Below, piece by piece: positions 17,423 through 24,954 of a stretch of 64,000 bases of DNA. Position 1 is the stretch's first letter, and every line of letters starts with the position of its first letter. The translations under genes and the position numbers were made by a program. This DNA is from JAHDFB01 sp965658745. Lineage in GTDB: Bacteria > Bacteroidota > Bacteroidia > Chitinophagales > Saprospiraceae. The stretch lies in the NCBI GenBank assembly GCA_965658745.1, contig CBFHTK010000003.1:186001-250000 (forward strand), in the 5' to 3' direction. The notes beneath the pieces are model-generated. The model searched no databases, was not told the DNA's origin, and worked only from the letters and a program-made list of their open reading frames with translations.

Positions 17423-18970
17423 TTATAATCGAATCTCGTCATTATTCTTGTTGAAAAATCGGTATTCATCCAAATTGTAATTATCTACTGAAATGATATT
17501 CACCCATTTGTAAAACTTACGGAACCATCTTACTCTTGGTGAGATTACTCCTCGTGTGAAATAAGCATATAAAAAAGGATGAACCTTCAAAGTTGGATTC
17601 AATTTAGGATTACTTTTTATTACTCTTTCAAGATCGTTTTCAATTCTGTCCGAAACGAGAATAGTTGGTTGCGCTACTCCTGTACCGTCACAAGTAGGAC
17701 ATTTCTCTGAGGTATCTATCTTTATTACTGGCTTAGTTCTTTGTCTAGTAATCTGCATTAAACCAAATTTACTAAGCGGTAGTACCGTATGCTGAGCTCT
17801 ATCAGTATCCATGAAATTTTTCATGGCTTTATAAAGAGTTTGCTTATTTTCCTGCCTTCGCATATCGATAAAATCAATAATAATCAATCCCCCAATATCT
17901 CTCAATCGCAGCTGTCTAGCTATTTCTTTGGCTGATTCCATATTGACAGCGAGTGCTGCCGACTCTTGATCAGTTCGTTGCATTTTAGGACCACTATTCA
18001 CATCAATCACAGTCATCGCTTCAGTATGCTCAATAACCAAATATGCGCCACTATTCATAGTGGATGTCTTTCCGAAAGAGGCTTTAATCTGACGATTAAT
18101 ACCATACTCTTCAAAAATAGGTTTTGAACCCGTATGATGCGAAACGATTTTTACTTTATTAGGTGCAATGGTTTTCATTAGTCCCTTAATGTCTCGATAA
18201 ATCGAAGCATCATTGACAACTATTTTTGAAAAGTCTTCGTTGAGGACATCACGAATATAACTGGAAGCCTTGTCCATTTCGGAAATGAGCTTCTGAGGTT
18301 CTTTCATACCTTTCAGTTGCTTGTGAATATCACGCCATGTATCTGTTAACTGAGAAATCTCTTCATGTAAATCAGCAACTTTCTTTCCTTTTGCGGCAGT
18401 ACGTACAATTACACCGAAGTTCTTCGGTCGAATACTCTCAATAAGCAGCTTGAGTCGTTTACGTTCTTCCGCATCAGGAATTTTCTTCGAAACTGCAACA
18501 TGTTGATTGAAAGGAGAGAGCACCACATATCGGCCAGGCAGGGTTATTTCACTTGTCAGTCTGGGCCCTTTGGTACTAATTGGCTCTTTTGTAATCTGCA
18601 CCAAGATCTGATTCTTCTTACTTAAGACTTGATCGATCTTACCTGTTTTGATGATGTCAGGCTGCAGTTTGAAATTTCCAAGAAGTGCATTCCTGTTTCT
18701 TCCATTTCTTGAGCGATCAGTAAAGTTAATCAAAGATCGCAGTTGCGGTCCAAGATCACTATAATGCAGAAATGCATCTTTACGTAAGCCGATATCTACA
18801 AAGGCAGCATTTAGACTAGGCATCAATTTTTTGATACTTCCAAGAAATATATCACCTACAAGTAAATTCTCAGTGGTCTTCTGTGTCTGTACGACCATTA
18901 GTTTTCCATCCTCAAGTAAGGCCATTTCGACCAAGCCATCAGAGGAATTTATAATTAATTCTTTTTCCAA
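17423..18970 (-). CDS. rng: Ribonuclease E/G family endoribonuclease
   Basis: This single-strand-specific endoribonuclease acts in rRNA maturation and mRNA decay. The 515-residue protein is RNase G-sized, without the RNase E scaffold tail. An S1-type RNA-binding domain is at the N-terminus (LLVGDIFLGSIKKLMPSLNA, then AFVDIG), and the Mg-binding acidic residues are in MTVIDVNSGP and IIIDFIDM. The zinc link is CPTCDGTG. The start codon is TTG at 18970: no in-frame ATG lies between it and the upstream stop, and the encoded EKELIINSS matches the normal family N-terminus. feoA follows closely. Confidence 0.92.
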   Translation of the reverse strand: MEKELIINSSDGLVEMALLEDGKLMVVQTQKTTENLLVGDIFLGSIKKLMPSLNAAFVDIGLRKDAFLHYSDLGPQLRSLINFTDRSRNGRNRNALLGNFKLQPDIIKTGKIDQVLSKKNQILVQITKEPISTKGPRLTSEITLPGRYVVLSPFNQHVAVSKKIPDAEERKRLKLLIESIRPKNFGVIVRTAAKGKKVADLHEEISQLTDTWRDIHKQLKGMKEPQKLISEMDKASSYIRDVLNEDFSKIVVNDASIYRDIKGLMKTIAPNKVKIVSHHTGSKPIFEEYGINRQIKASFGKTSTMNSGAYLVIEHTEAMTVIDVNSGPKMQRTDQESAALAVNMESAKEIARQLRLRDIGGLIIIDFIDMRRQENKQTLYKAMKNFMDTDRAQHTVLPLSKFGLMQITRQRTKPVIKIDTSEKCPTCDGTGVAQPTILVSDRIENDLERVIKSNPKLNPTLKVHPFLYAYFTRGVISPRVRWFRKFYKWVNIISVDNYNLDEYRFFNKNNDEIRL

Positions 18971-19600
18971 AACGTTTATTTTAAGTTTCGGCGATTATCA
19001 TGTCATTGTCGTTGGTGTAATAGTCTGACTGTGTTTTCCTCCTTAGATACTTTCTAATCATCTCTCTGAATTAAGATGTTGCATTCAAAAGTATTCTCTA
19101 TGTTTAATATGATAAAGGAATCAAGAGAGAGGCTTATTCTTCTGCATGAGAAAGCAGGACTTGCATTAATATCGGACTCTCTTTAAACATATTGGTTTTC
19201 AGTTTTCTAGGTTATCACTAATATATCTTGTAAGTTAAAGACGAAAGGTAAATCAACTTAGAATAGAATAAATATCAACTCTACTTTTTGATCCCTACAA
19301 CTGATCAAAAAAGTACTTAACACTATTTTGATACATCTGATCTTTTGAAATAGGCCTGACTGTGCTTTCTTCAAAATATAATGATGGCCATCCCGAAAAC
19401 GGATTAACATCAAACTGTCAACATCAACGACAGAAGGCTTTACCATCTACATGGAAAGCCAATGTGAATAAATACAACGATTTTGATAGATCTGAAATTA
19501 GTCTTCAATCAAATGAAAAGAGGACTAAAAGAATTTTTTAAGTTGGTATGGACTTAGAAAGATAGGGCGTATGAAACCACGATTGTCGCTTCCAAATTAA
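18971..19600. other. Gene-free stretch with a possible transposase relic
   Basis: About 630 bases lie between RNase G and the terminator of the HU operon, with no convincing gene. One plus-strand open frame (19350-19541, 63 codons, no start) reads SSKYNDGHPENG and later WKANVNKYNDFDRSE, which faintly resembles an IS1-type transposase N-terminus with its zinc-ribbon cysteines lost. A short similar string (CTGACTGTG.TTTCCTC / CTGACTGTGCTTTCTTC) occurs near 19023 and 19356. The assignment is weak. Confidence 0.25.
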
Positions 19601-19629
19601 GGGTTGCCTTCCCAAAGGAAAAGCAACCC
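19601..19629 (-). terminator. Terminator of the HU-TPR-microprotein operon
   Basis: Arms GGGTTGC and GCAACCC, with an internal TTCC/GGAA pairing, form a hairpin 9 bases after the microprotein stop on the minus strand. It is followed there by TTAATTT, a short T-rich tail. Confidence 0.6.
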
Positions 19630-19638
19630 AAATTCTAT

Positions 19639-19731
19639 TTATTTCTTTTTCTTATGTCTATTCTTTCTTAATCTCTTTTTTCTTTTATGAGTAGAAATCT
19701 TATGACGTTTTCTTTTTTTACCGCAAGGCAT
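19639..19731 (-). CDS. AURKAIP1/COX24-type small ribosomal protein (30 aa)
   Basis: This 30-residue, extremely basic protein begins MPCGKKRKRHKIST and ends HKKKK; about two thirds of its residues are Lys, Arg or His. It matches the conserved bacterial microprotein annotated as AURKAIP1/COX24 domain-containing protein, which is related to mitochondrial mS38 and to the mycobacterial small-subunit protein bS22. Most relatives read MPSGKKRKRHK; here residue 3 is Cys. The gene lies 26 bases after the TPR lipoprotein stop and 9 bases before a terminator, making it the last gene of the HU operon. Its place in the ribosome is from the family, not from this sequence. Confidence 0.88.
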   Translation of the reverse strand: MPCGKKRKRHKISTHKRKKRLRKNRHKKKK

Positions 19732-19757
19732 AGATTAGAATTTAAGTTTATTAAAAA

Positions 19758-20552
19758 TTATTTCATTCCAGATTGGCAGACCTTTAAGTGAAAAGCTGCC
19801 TTCTCTGTATTATTTGTTTTTTGATATGCATCAGCAATCAAGCAATGAGCTTTTACTGAATTTGGTTCAATTGCCAAAACTCTTTCGAGCCTACCAATTG
19901 CTTTTTCAAATTGGTTCGTTTGCATCCCAAATCTGGCCAATTGAAAAAGCACAGATGGCGAATCAGGGTATTGCTTGTCAAGATCCAAAAGCATCAGGAT
20001 ACCTTTCATTGGTTGATCCTGAGGTGGATTTTCAGCATAAACAATAGCAAGATTCAATTTGTGAGTTACATTATCAGGATTAATACTTACCGCTTGTTCA
20101 AAAGCATTAACAGCTTTTGACTGGTTAAAAGTTCGCCTAATTTCAGATTTTCCATTTTGAATTCCTGCAGCATAGGTAGTACCTGCTATAGACCAACTCA
20201 CTTCGTCTTCTTGAATACTGGCAATTTCCTCTGCTTGTTCACCTGCTAAGGCATATTCACCAAGGCTATACCAAAATCCAGAGATTGACTTCATCGCTTC
20301 TACCTTCGTTGAATCGTCGAAACTGTTCTTCAGATGCAGATGCAGTCCATCAAAGTAAGATTTTTGCGATACATCAAGAGAATCAAAAGCTTGCTTCCGA
20401 ATATTCTCTATACCTGTAACCTCAAAATTAGCAACTCGAGACTTTTCGGCGAGCTTCATCTTTGGATCTTTGGTCTCACAACCAAAATAAAAGACACCGA
20501 CAAATAAGATTGTCGTAACTATAGCAATAAGTTGATGTCGATTTAGCTTCAT
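19758..20552 (-). CDS. TPR repeat lipoprotein or membrane-anchored protein
   Basis: This is a 264-residue protein with an N-terminal hydrophobic segment (about residues 9-25) ending FYFGC, a weak lipobox. The rest is tetratricopeptide repeat: visible units include KAVNAFEQAVSINPDNVTHK, FQLARFGMQTNQFEKAIGRL and IADAYQKTNNTEKAAFHLK. It probably serves as a periplasmic scaffold. Its ATG shares one base with the HU stop codon, so it is translationally coupled to HU. Its specific partner is unknown. Confidence 0.8.
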   Translation of the reverse strand: MKLNRHQLIAIVTTILFVGVFYFGCETKDPKMKLAEKSRVANFEVTGIENIRKQAFDSLDVSQKSYFDGLHLHLKNSFDDSTKVEAMKSISGFWYSLGEYALAGEQAEEIASIQEDEVSWSIAGTTYAAGIQNGKSEIRRTFNQSKAVNAFEQAVSINPDNVTHKLNLAIVYAENPPQDQPMKGILMLLDLDKQYPDSPSVLFQLARFGMQTNQFEKAIGRLERVLAIEPNSVKAHCLIADAYQKTNNTEKAAFHLKVCQSGMK

Positions 20553-20851
20553 TAACTTGAAGGAAGTTCAGACACGTTAGTCTTAACTTGATCAACAAAA
20601 ACCTTTGCAGGTTTGAAAGAAGGAATATAGTGCTCAGGTATCTCAATAGCTTTATTCTTCTTGATATGTCTTCCAATTTTCTTCGCTCTTTTCTTAATTA
20701 TAAAAGAACCAAATCCTCTTACATATACATTTTCACCGCTTCCAAGTGTCTCTTTAACTTCTGTGAAGAATGTTTCAAGAGATACTAAAACGTCTACTTT
20801 AGCTACTCCTGTTTTTTCAGATATTATAGATACTAAATCCGCCTTTCTCAT
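20552..20851 (-). CDS. HU/IHF family DNA-binding protein
   Basis: This 99-residue nucleoid protein binds and bends DNA as a dimer. The HU fold is clear: MRKADLVSIISEKTGVAK at the N-terminus, then VYVRGFGSFIIKKRAKKIGR leading into the DNA-binding arm, and a C-terminal FKPAKVFVDQV. The arm has the sequence IPEHYIPSFKPAK, with Pro at the usual intercalation region. It is first in an operon with a TPR protein and a ribosomal microprotein. The 256 bases between its start and the RNA candidate presumably hold its promoter, but I could not pick an exact TAnnTTTG site there. Confidence 0.95.
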   Translation of the reverse strand: MRKADLVSIISEKTGVAKVDVLVSLETFFTEVKETLGSGENVYVRGFGSFIIKKRAKKIGRHIKKNKAIEIPEHYIPSFKPAKVFVDQVKTNVSELPSS

Positions 20852-21107
20852 TAAACTATATCTTTGGTTATTAATAAGTTATGTCTTATTTGACCCCACT
20901 TTTTCAAACGGGAAGGCAAATTTCAAAAAAAATACTTGTTAAAAAAATATTTAGGGCTTTTTTTACTCCGTTTGAGCAAAATAGTTTTTCACATTTGGTT
21001 GAAAATCATTCATTTGGGGAGTTCGACATCCCTTGTCAATAGAAAATTTCAGCTAAAAGTAGATCTCGTTGTATTGAAATCGATCATAAGATAATTTTCA
21101 ATCAGCT

Positions 21108-21235
21108 AAAAAGCGGCATCAGGCACCATCTTTGGCTTACCGCTGTGCAAGGTGCTTACGAAGAAAGCATCCCGCTAGGGACGAGTCGAATGACGAGCCT
21201 GGAACATAGGGACCTCCAGAAGAGGTAAGCCCCAA
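21108..21235 (-). ncRNA. Putative structured RNA upstream of HU
   Basis: In a 418-base gap, this stretch is much more G+C-rich than its surroundings and full of complementarity. GGCTTACC (21134-21141) pairs with GGTAAGCC (21224-21231) across about 80 bases. Internal hairpins include CCTC-CAGAA-GAGG and CCCGCTAGGG. On the minus strand, AGCGG/CCGCT (21140-21144 with 21112-21116) is followed directly by five T (21112-21108), like an intrinsic terminator. The terminator arm shares two bases with the long-range stem, so the two pairings compete. It lacks the SRP, tmRNA and RNase P signature strings. A 6S-like RNA, a leader or an eroded REP-type repeat are all possible. Confidence 0.4.
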
Positions 21236-21269
21236 AATATTTAAACTATCAATGGTAATTAGTATTTAC

Positions 21270-21881
21270 CTATCTCATTTTAGGTCGTCGACGTTTTCCT
21301 CCACCTTGCATATTACCTCTCGTTCCCCCCACCATTCCTTGTTGAGCTTTGATCTGGCCACTTTGGTTTAGTGCTTTTTCATAAACTCCAATCTGTTCTT
21401 TCAATTGCGGTTCTGTAACTTTTAATTTCTTAAGGTCTTGGAAATATCTTTTTGCAAGAGACCACTTCTGCTTCGTAGCATTGATATTAGATAATTGAAG
21501 AAGGACCATTGCTTTTTCATTGTCCGTTGGTAAGTTTAGTGCGAGCGCCTTATTGAAAAGTTCTTCAGCTTTGTTGCTATCTTTCTTTTGCATTGCTATT
21601 GAACCGTCCATGATATAGTACATAGCACGGTTCGTAACATAGAGCATCTTAGGGAAAAATGTTAATCCAAGTCGCTTTTCAGCTCCTGCAAAGTCTTGAT
21701 TCTGCACAAATTGACCCGCGCTTGCGACTGTTCCCAAAAGGAAATAACTAGTTAGAAGAATTAGACCTGCGAGTATCAATGGAAAGCCATACCAGAAACC
21801 CATCGTAGCAGATAATATCGTACCTCCGATGATTCCTACAGCAATCAGAGCAAACTTTAGATATATATTTATAGTAAACAT
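21270..21881 (-). CDS. Membrane-anchored TPR protein
   Basis: This 203-residue protein has two hydrophobic N-terminal helices (about residues 9-27 and 33-50), then a helical repeat region with TPR character (IAMQKKDSNKAEELFNKALA, then KAMVLLQLSNINATKQKWSL and AKRYFQDLKKL). The C-terminus is Gly/Arg-rich and basic (MQGGGKRRRPKMR), perhaps binding nucleic acid or acidic lipid. I do not recognise a named family. It sits between mnmG and the RNA candidate on the same strand as mnmG, 83 bases after it. Confidence 0.65.
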   Translation of the reverse strand: MFTINIYLKFALIAVGIIGGTILSATMGFWYGFPLILAGLILLTSYFLLGTVASAGQFVQNQDFAGAEKRLGLTFFPKMLYVTNRAMYYIMDGSIAMQKKDSNKAEELFNKALALNLPTDNEKAMVLLQLSNINATKQKWSLAKRYFQDLKKLKVTEPQLKEQIGVYEKALNQSGQIKAQQGMVGGTRGNMQGGGKRRRPKMR

Positions 21882-21964
21882 TGTAATTAGTTTTTAGCAA
21901 AATTAAATTCAAAAGCAATTTCAATAAGTACGTAAACTTTCCAAAAGTACAAATCGATATTTAT

Positions 21965-23830
21965 TTATCGTCCCATATGGACCAAGAGCACAGATACATC
22001 CGAAGGTGATACCCCACTGATTCTACTTGCTTGGCCAATTGTCAATGGTTGGATTGTTGATAATTTTTCACGGGCTTCAGAAGAAAGTGAAGATAAACTT
22101 TGGAAATCTGTATCGGGACGAATTTTGACATTTTCAAGTCTATTCATCTTCTCTACCATTTCTTGTTCTTTCTCGATGTAGCCTGAATACTTCATATTTA
22201 TTTCAGCAGAATCAATCGCTTCACTGTCAACAGTATTCATAAATTCATCAACCATTGGGCTGTGAGCTCGTATGCCATCGATACTAATGTTGGGACGGCC
22301 AATCACAGATATTAATTTTACCTTCTGTTTCAACAATGAAGAACCTTTTGAAGCCAACATGGTATTCAATTCTTCCGGGATTGCGCTAGTTTTCTCAAAA
22401 AACTTAATGACATCTTTGATTGCCGTTGATTTTAGAGCTACTCGATCCATACGTTCTTCGAGTCCATTCATCCCAAGTTTGTGAGCGAGGGGGGTCAAGC
22501 GTATATCCGCATTGTCTTGTCGAAGTAGAATCCTGTATTCTGCCCTGGATGTAAACATTCTATAGGGCTCTTTTGTGCCTTTATTTACTAAATCATCTAT
22601 TAATACACCAATATATGCTTCACTTCTCTTGAGAATAAATGGCTCTTTTTCATTAATTGCCAAATGAGCATTGATACCTGCCATCAATCCTTGTGAGCCA
22701 GCTTCCTCATATCCTGTAGTACCATTTATCTGACCAGCAAAGAACAGATTCTTCACCAATTTAGTCTCTAGAGATAATCGCAACTGCTGAGGAGGAAAGA
22801 AATCATATTCAATAGCATAACCCGGTCGGAACATCTTGGCGTTTTCAAAACCACGAATCTTTCGCATTGCTTTAAATTGCACATCCTCAGGTAAGGACGA
22901 GGAGAAGCCATTGACATATATCTCACAGGTATTCCAGCCTTCTGGTTCCACAAATAGCTGATGCCGATCACGGTCAGCAAATCGATTGATTTTATCTTCT
23001 ATACTTGGGCAATAACGTGGACCATGTCCTTGAATTCTTCCGTTAAACATCGGAGACTTATGAAAGCCTTCCTTAAGCACTTCATGAACTTCAGGACTAG
23101 TATATGTTATATGACATGGGACTTGCTTACTCAAACGAGGAGTGTCTGTGTAAGAAAATCCTGTGGGGTTTTCATCACCAGGTTGCTCTTCCATTGCAGA
23201 CCAATCTAGAGAGCGTCCGTCGACACGAGCAGGGGTTCCAGTTTTCATCCGACCTGATTCGAAACCAAGCTCTTTTAATTGCTCCGTGATTCCTGTTGAA
23301 GCTCTCTCGCCTGCTCTTCCTCCACCAAATTGCTTTTCACCTATATGAATCAAGCCATTGAGAAAAGTACCGTTTGTGAGTACTACCGATTTACCAGGGA
23401 TCTCCAATCCGATTCCTGTCTTTACTCCCTTTACAACGCCATTCTTCACAACAAGACCAGTAACCATCTCTTGCCAAAAATCAATCAAAGGATTTTCTTC
23501 TAGCATCTGCCGCCATTTGCCTGCAAACAGCATTCTATCACTCTGTGCACGAGGGCTCCACATTGCTGGGCCTTTCGATTTGTTAAGCATGCGGAATTGG
23601 ATCATGGTATGATCCGTAATGATCCCCGAATAACCTCCTAGAGCGTCGATTTCTCTAACAATTTGACCTTTTGCTACCCCACCCATTGCAGGATTACAAC
23701 TCATCTGAGCAATCGTATTCATGTTCATCGTAACTAGCATGACACGAGATCCCATATTTGCTGCGGCTACCGCGGCCTCACAACCAGCATGCCCAGCACC
23801 AACTACTATTACATCATATTCTGAAAACAT
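21965..23830 (-). CDS. mnmG: tRNA uridine-5-carboxymethylaminomethyl modification enzyme MnmG
   Basis: MnmG (GidA), with MnmE, installs the carboxymethylaminomethyl group at U34 of several tRNAs. The 621-residue protein has the FAD-binding motif VVGAGHAGCEAA at residues 10-21, and the family blocks SCNPAMGGVAKG, RMLNKSKGPAMWSPRAQSD and GYEEAGSQGLMAGINAH. The C-terminal MnmE-contact helical domain is complete (ARISGVSPSDVSVLLVHMG). Length is normal. An exact TAnnTTTG element ends four bases before the ATG, suggesting an almost leaderless mRNA. Confidence 0.97.
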   Translation of the reverse strand: MFSEYDVIVVGAGHAGCEAAVAAANMGSRVMLVTMNMNTIAQMSCNPAMGGVAKGQIVREIDALGGYSGIITDHTMIQFRMLNKSKGPAMWSPRAQSDRMLFAGKWRQMLEENPLIDFWQEMVTGLVVKNGVVKGVKTGIGLEIPGKSVVLTNGTFLNGLIHIGEKQFGGGRAGERASTGITEQLKELGFESGRMKTGTPARVDGRSLDWSAMEEQPGDENPTGFSYTDTPRLSKQVPCHITYTSPEVHEVLKEGFHKSPMFNGRIQGHGPRYCPSIEDKINRFADRDRHQLFVEPEGWNTCEIYVNGFSSSLPEDVQFKAMRKIRGFENAKMFRPGYAIEYDFFPPQQLRLSLETKLVKNLFFAGQINGTTGYEEAGSQGLMAGINAHLAINEKEPFILKRSEAYIGVLIDDLVNKGTKEPYRMFTSRAEYRILLRQDNADIRLTPLAHKLGMNGLEERMDRVALKSTAIKDVIKFFEKTSAIPEELNTMLASKGSSLLKQKVKLISVIGRPNISIDGIRAHSPMVDEFMNTVDSEAIDSAEINMKYSGYIEKEQEMVEKMNRLENVKIRPDTDFQSLSSLSSEAREKLSTIQPLTIGQASRISGVSPSDVSVLLVHMGR

Positions 23831-23834
23831 AGCG

Positions 23835-23842
23835 CAAAATTA
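23835..23842 (-). promoter_or_regulatory. Bacteroidota -7 promoter element before mnmG
   Basis: The minus strand reads TAATTTTG, an exact TAnnTTTG match, ending 4 bases before the mnmG ATG. With the usual distance to the transcription start, the mRNA would start at or within a base or two of the start codon. Confidence 0.45.
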
Positions 23843-23974
23843 CGAATAGATAACTGATTCATAAGTAGTAAGGTTCAAAAAATCTGTCCTCTTAGCAATA
23901 ACAGCTATTCAATTCAACCGTCGTTATTATGTAAATCTTTGAAAATTAATTAATCGCTAAACTGAAAATCTAAA

Positions 23975-24277
23975 TCAGTTAAGAGAGATACTTGGAATCA
24001 TATGAAGGCTATTATGGAACATTAATTCCTGATATTCATAGTCCATAAATCGACTTAATGGAAGCCCATCAATTAAAGAAATAAGTTTACTCTCGTTATT
24101 GACATGAAATATTGCCCATAAGCGGCTTCGCTCCATATTCAAACTGTAACTCATAAGAACTCCTTGATGGAAAAGGCGATTAATGGCAGCTGTTTGTTCA
24201 GAAATACCTTCCATGAATTCTGGATCGTTTGGAAGCAGAATGTCAAATTCAACCATATATTGTTTAAACTCATTCAT
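23975..24277 (-). CDS. Muconolactone isomerase-like small protein
   Basis: This 100-residue protein resembles the ferredoxin-like muconolactone delta-isomerase/DUF3303-type fold: an N-terminal strand QYMVEFDILLPND, a helix EQTAAINRLFHQGVLMSYSL, then RSRLWAIFHVNNESKLISLI and GLPLSRFMDYEYQELMFH. No pathway neighbour supports a muconate role, so the catalytic function is open. The start at 24277 (MNEFKQYMVEF) is preferred over 24292. It overlaps the end of the upstream lipoprotein gene by 8 bases, implying coupled translation. Confidence 0.6.
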   Translation of the reverse strand: MNEFKQYMVEFDILLPNDPEFMEGISEQTAAINRLFHQGVLMSYSLNMERSRLWAIFHVNNESKLISLIDGLPLSRFMDYEYQELMFHNSLHMIPSISLN

Positions 24278-24797
24278 TACCGTATGCAACAAAATTGTAT
24301 ACCAATCGGTTCTCCAAAAATGAATTGGTGGTCGTGCGAAAGTTGATTTCGAAATTCAAATGATATAACTCATCTTCCAACATCGGCTTAACATCGGACA
24401 ATGATCCGAAAAGCTGCAGAGGCCCTTCGTGGTTGAGATTGATCGTTTCCTGGAAAAATATTTCCCGCTTAATACTACGGTCTTCATTGGACATAAAAAC
24501 ACGCACTCTAGAAATATTACTAAAATTATCGAGTCCAAAAACGTTCTCAAGTACCGCAACAGAAGGATTTACTGTCGAAATATCTTCTAAGCTGTATCCA
24601 TTCTGACTCGCTGCTAGTTCAAATGTATTTACAATATCTTCAAGATTCACTCCATGAGTGACAATCCCTTCTAGAGGTCCAGGAATATCAATTCGCACTT
24701 CAAACTGCGTCGAAAAAAGCTCTGCTCTACGGTCTCCACAGCCACTACTCATCATAACCAAGACCAAGGTAAGACACAAAAAATACAAAGCTTTCAT
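24270..24797 (-). CDS. Lipoprotein of unknown function
   Basis: This is a 175-residue lipoprotein: a hydrophobic signal (MKALYFLCLTLVLVMM) and lipobox SSGC with Cys at about residue 20. The mature part looks beta-rich with repeated hydrophobic strands (FEVRIDIPGPLEG, ISRVRVFMSNEDRSIKREIF, LYHLNFEINFRTTTNSF). No family is recognised. It is first in a two-gene unit with the muconolactone isomerase-like gene. It is probably an outer-membrane or periplasmic component. Confidence 0.65.
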   Translation of the reverse strand: MKALYFLCLTLVLVMMSSGCGDRRAELFSTQFEVRIDIPGPLEGIVTHGVNLEDIVNTFELAASQNGYSLEDISTVNPSVAVLENVFGLDNFSNISRVRVFMSNEDRSIKREIFFQETINLNHEGPLQLFGSLSDVKPMLEDELYHLNFEINFRTTTNSFLENRLVYNFVAYGNE

Positions 24798-24954
24798 TTA
24801 GAAAAATTATGATAGAAGCAGCTCTAACGGCATTCCATGTTCAATTATTAATGCTATTCTAACGCAAAACTATCCTTTTATGTGTCAAAAAATCAATGAA
24901 TTATTCAGTCGATTCACGGTGAGCTATTTATCTTGGGCATCTAAACGATAAATA

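Noticed and set aside
19258..19446. 62-codon minus-strand frame in the RNase G-HU gap
   Set aside because: No signal, motif or coding-like composition; the possible transposase relic on the other strand overlaps it.
21108..21235. SRP RNA, tmRNA or RNase P RNA
   Set aside because: None of the near-invariant strings of these RNAs is present in either orientation, so only an unnamed structured RNA is claimed.
22272..23612. Several plus-strand open frames of 60-84 codons
   Set aside because: All are shadows of mnmG, which is fully conserved on the other strand.
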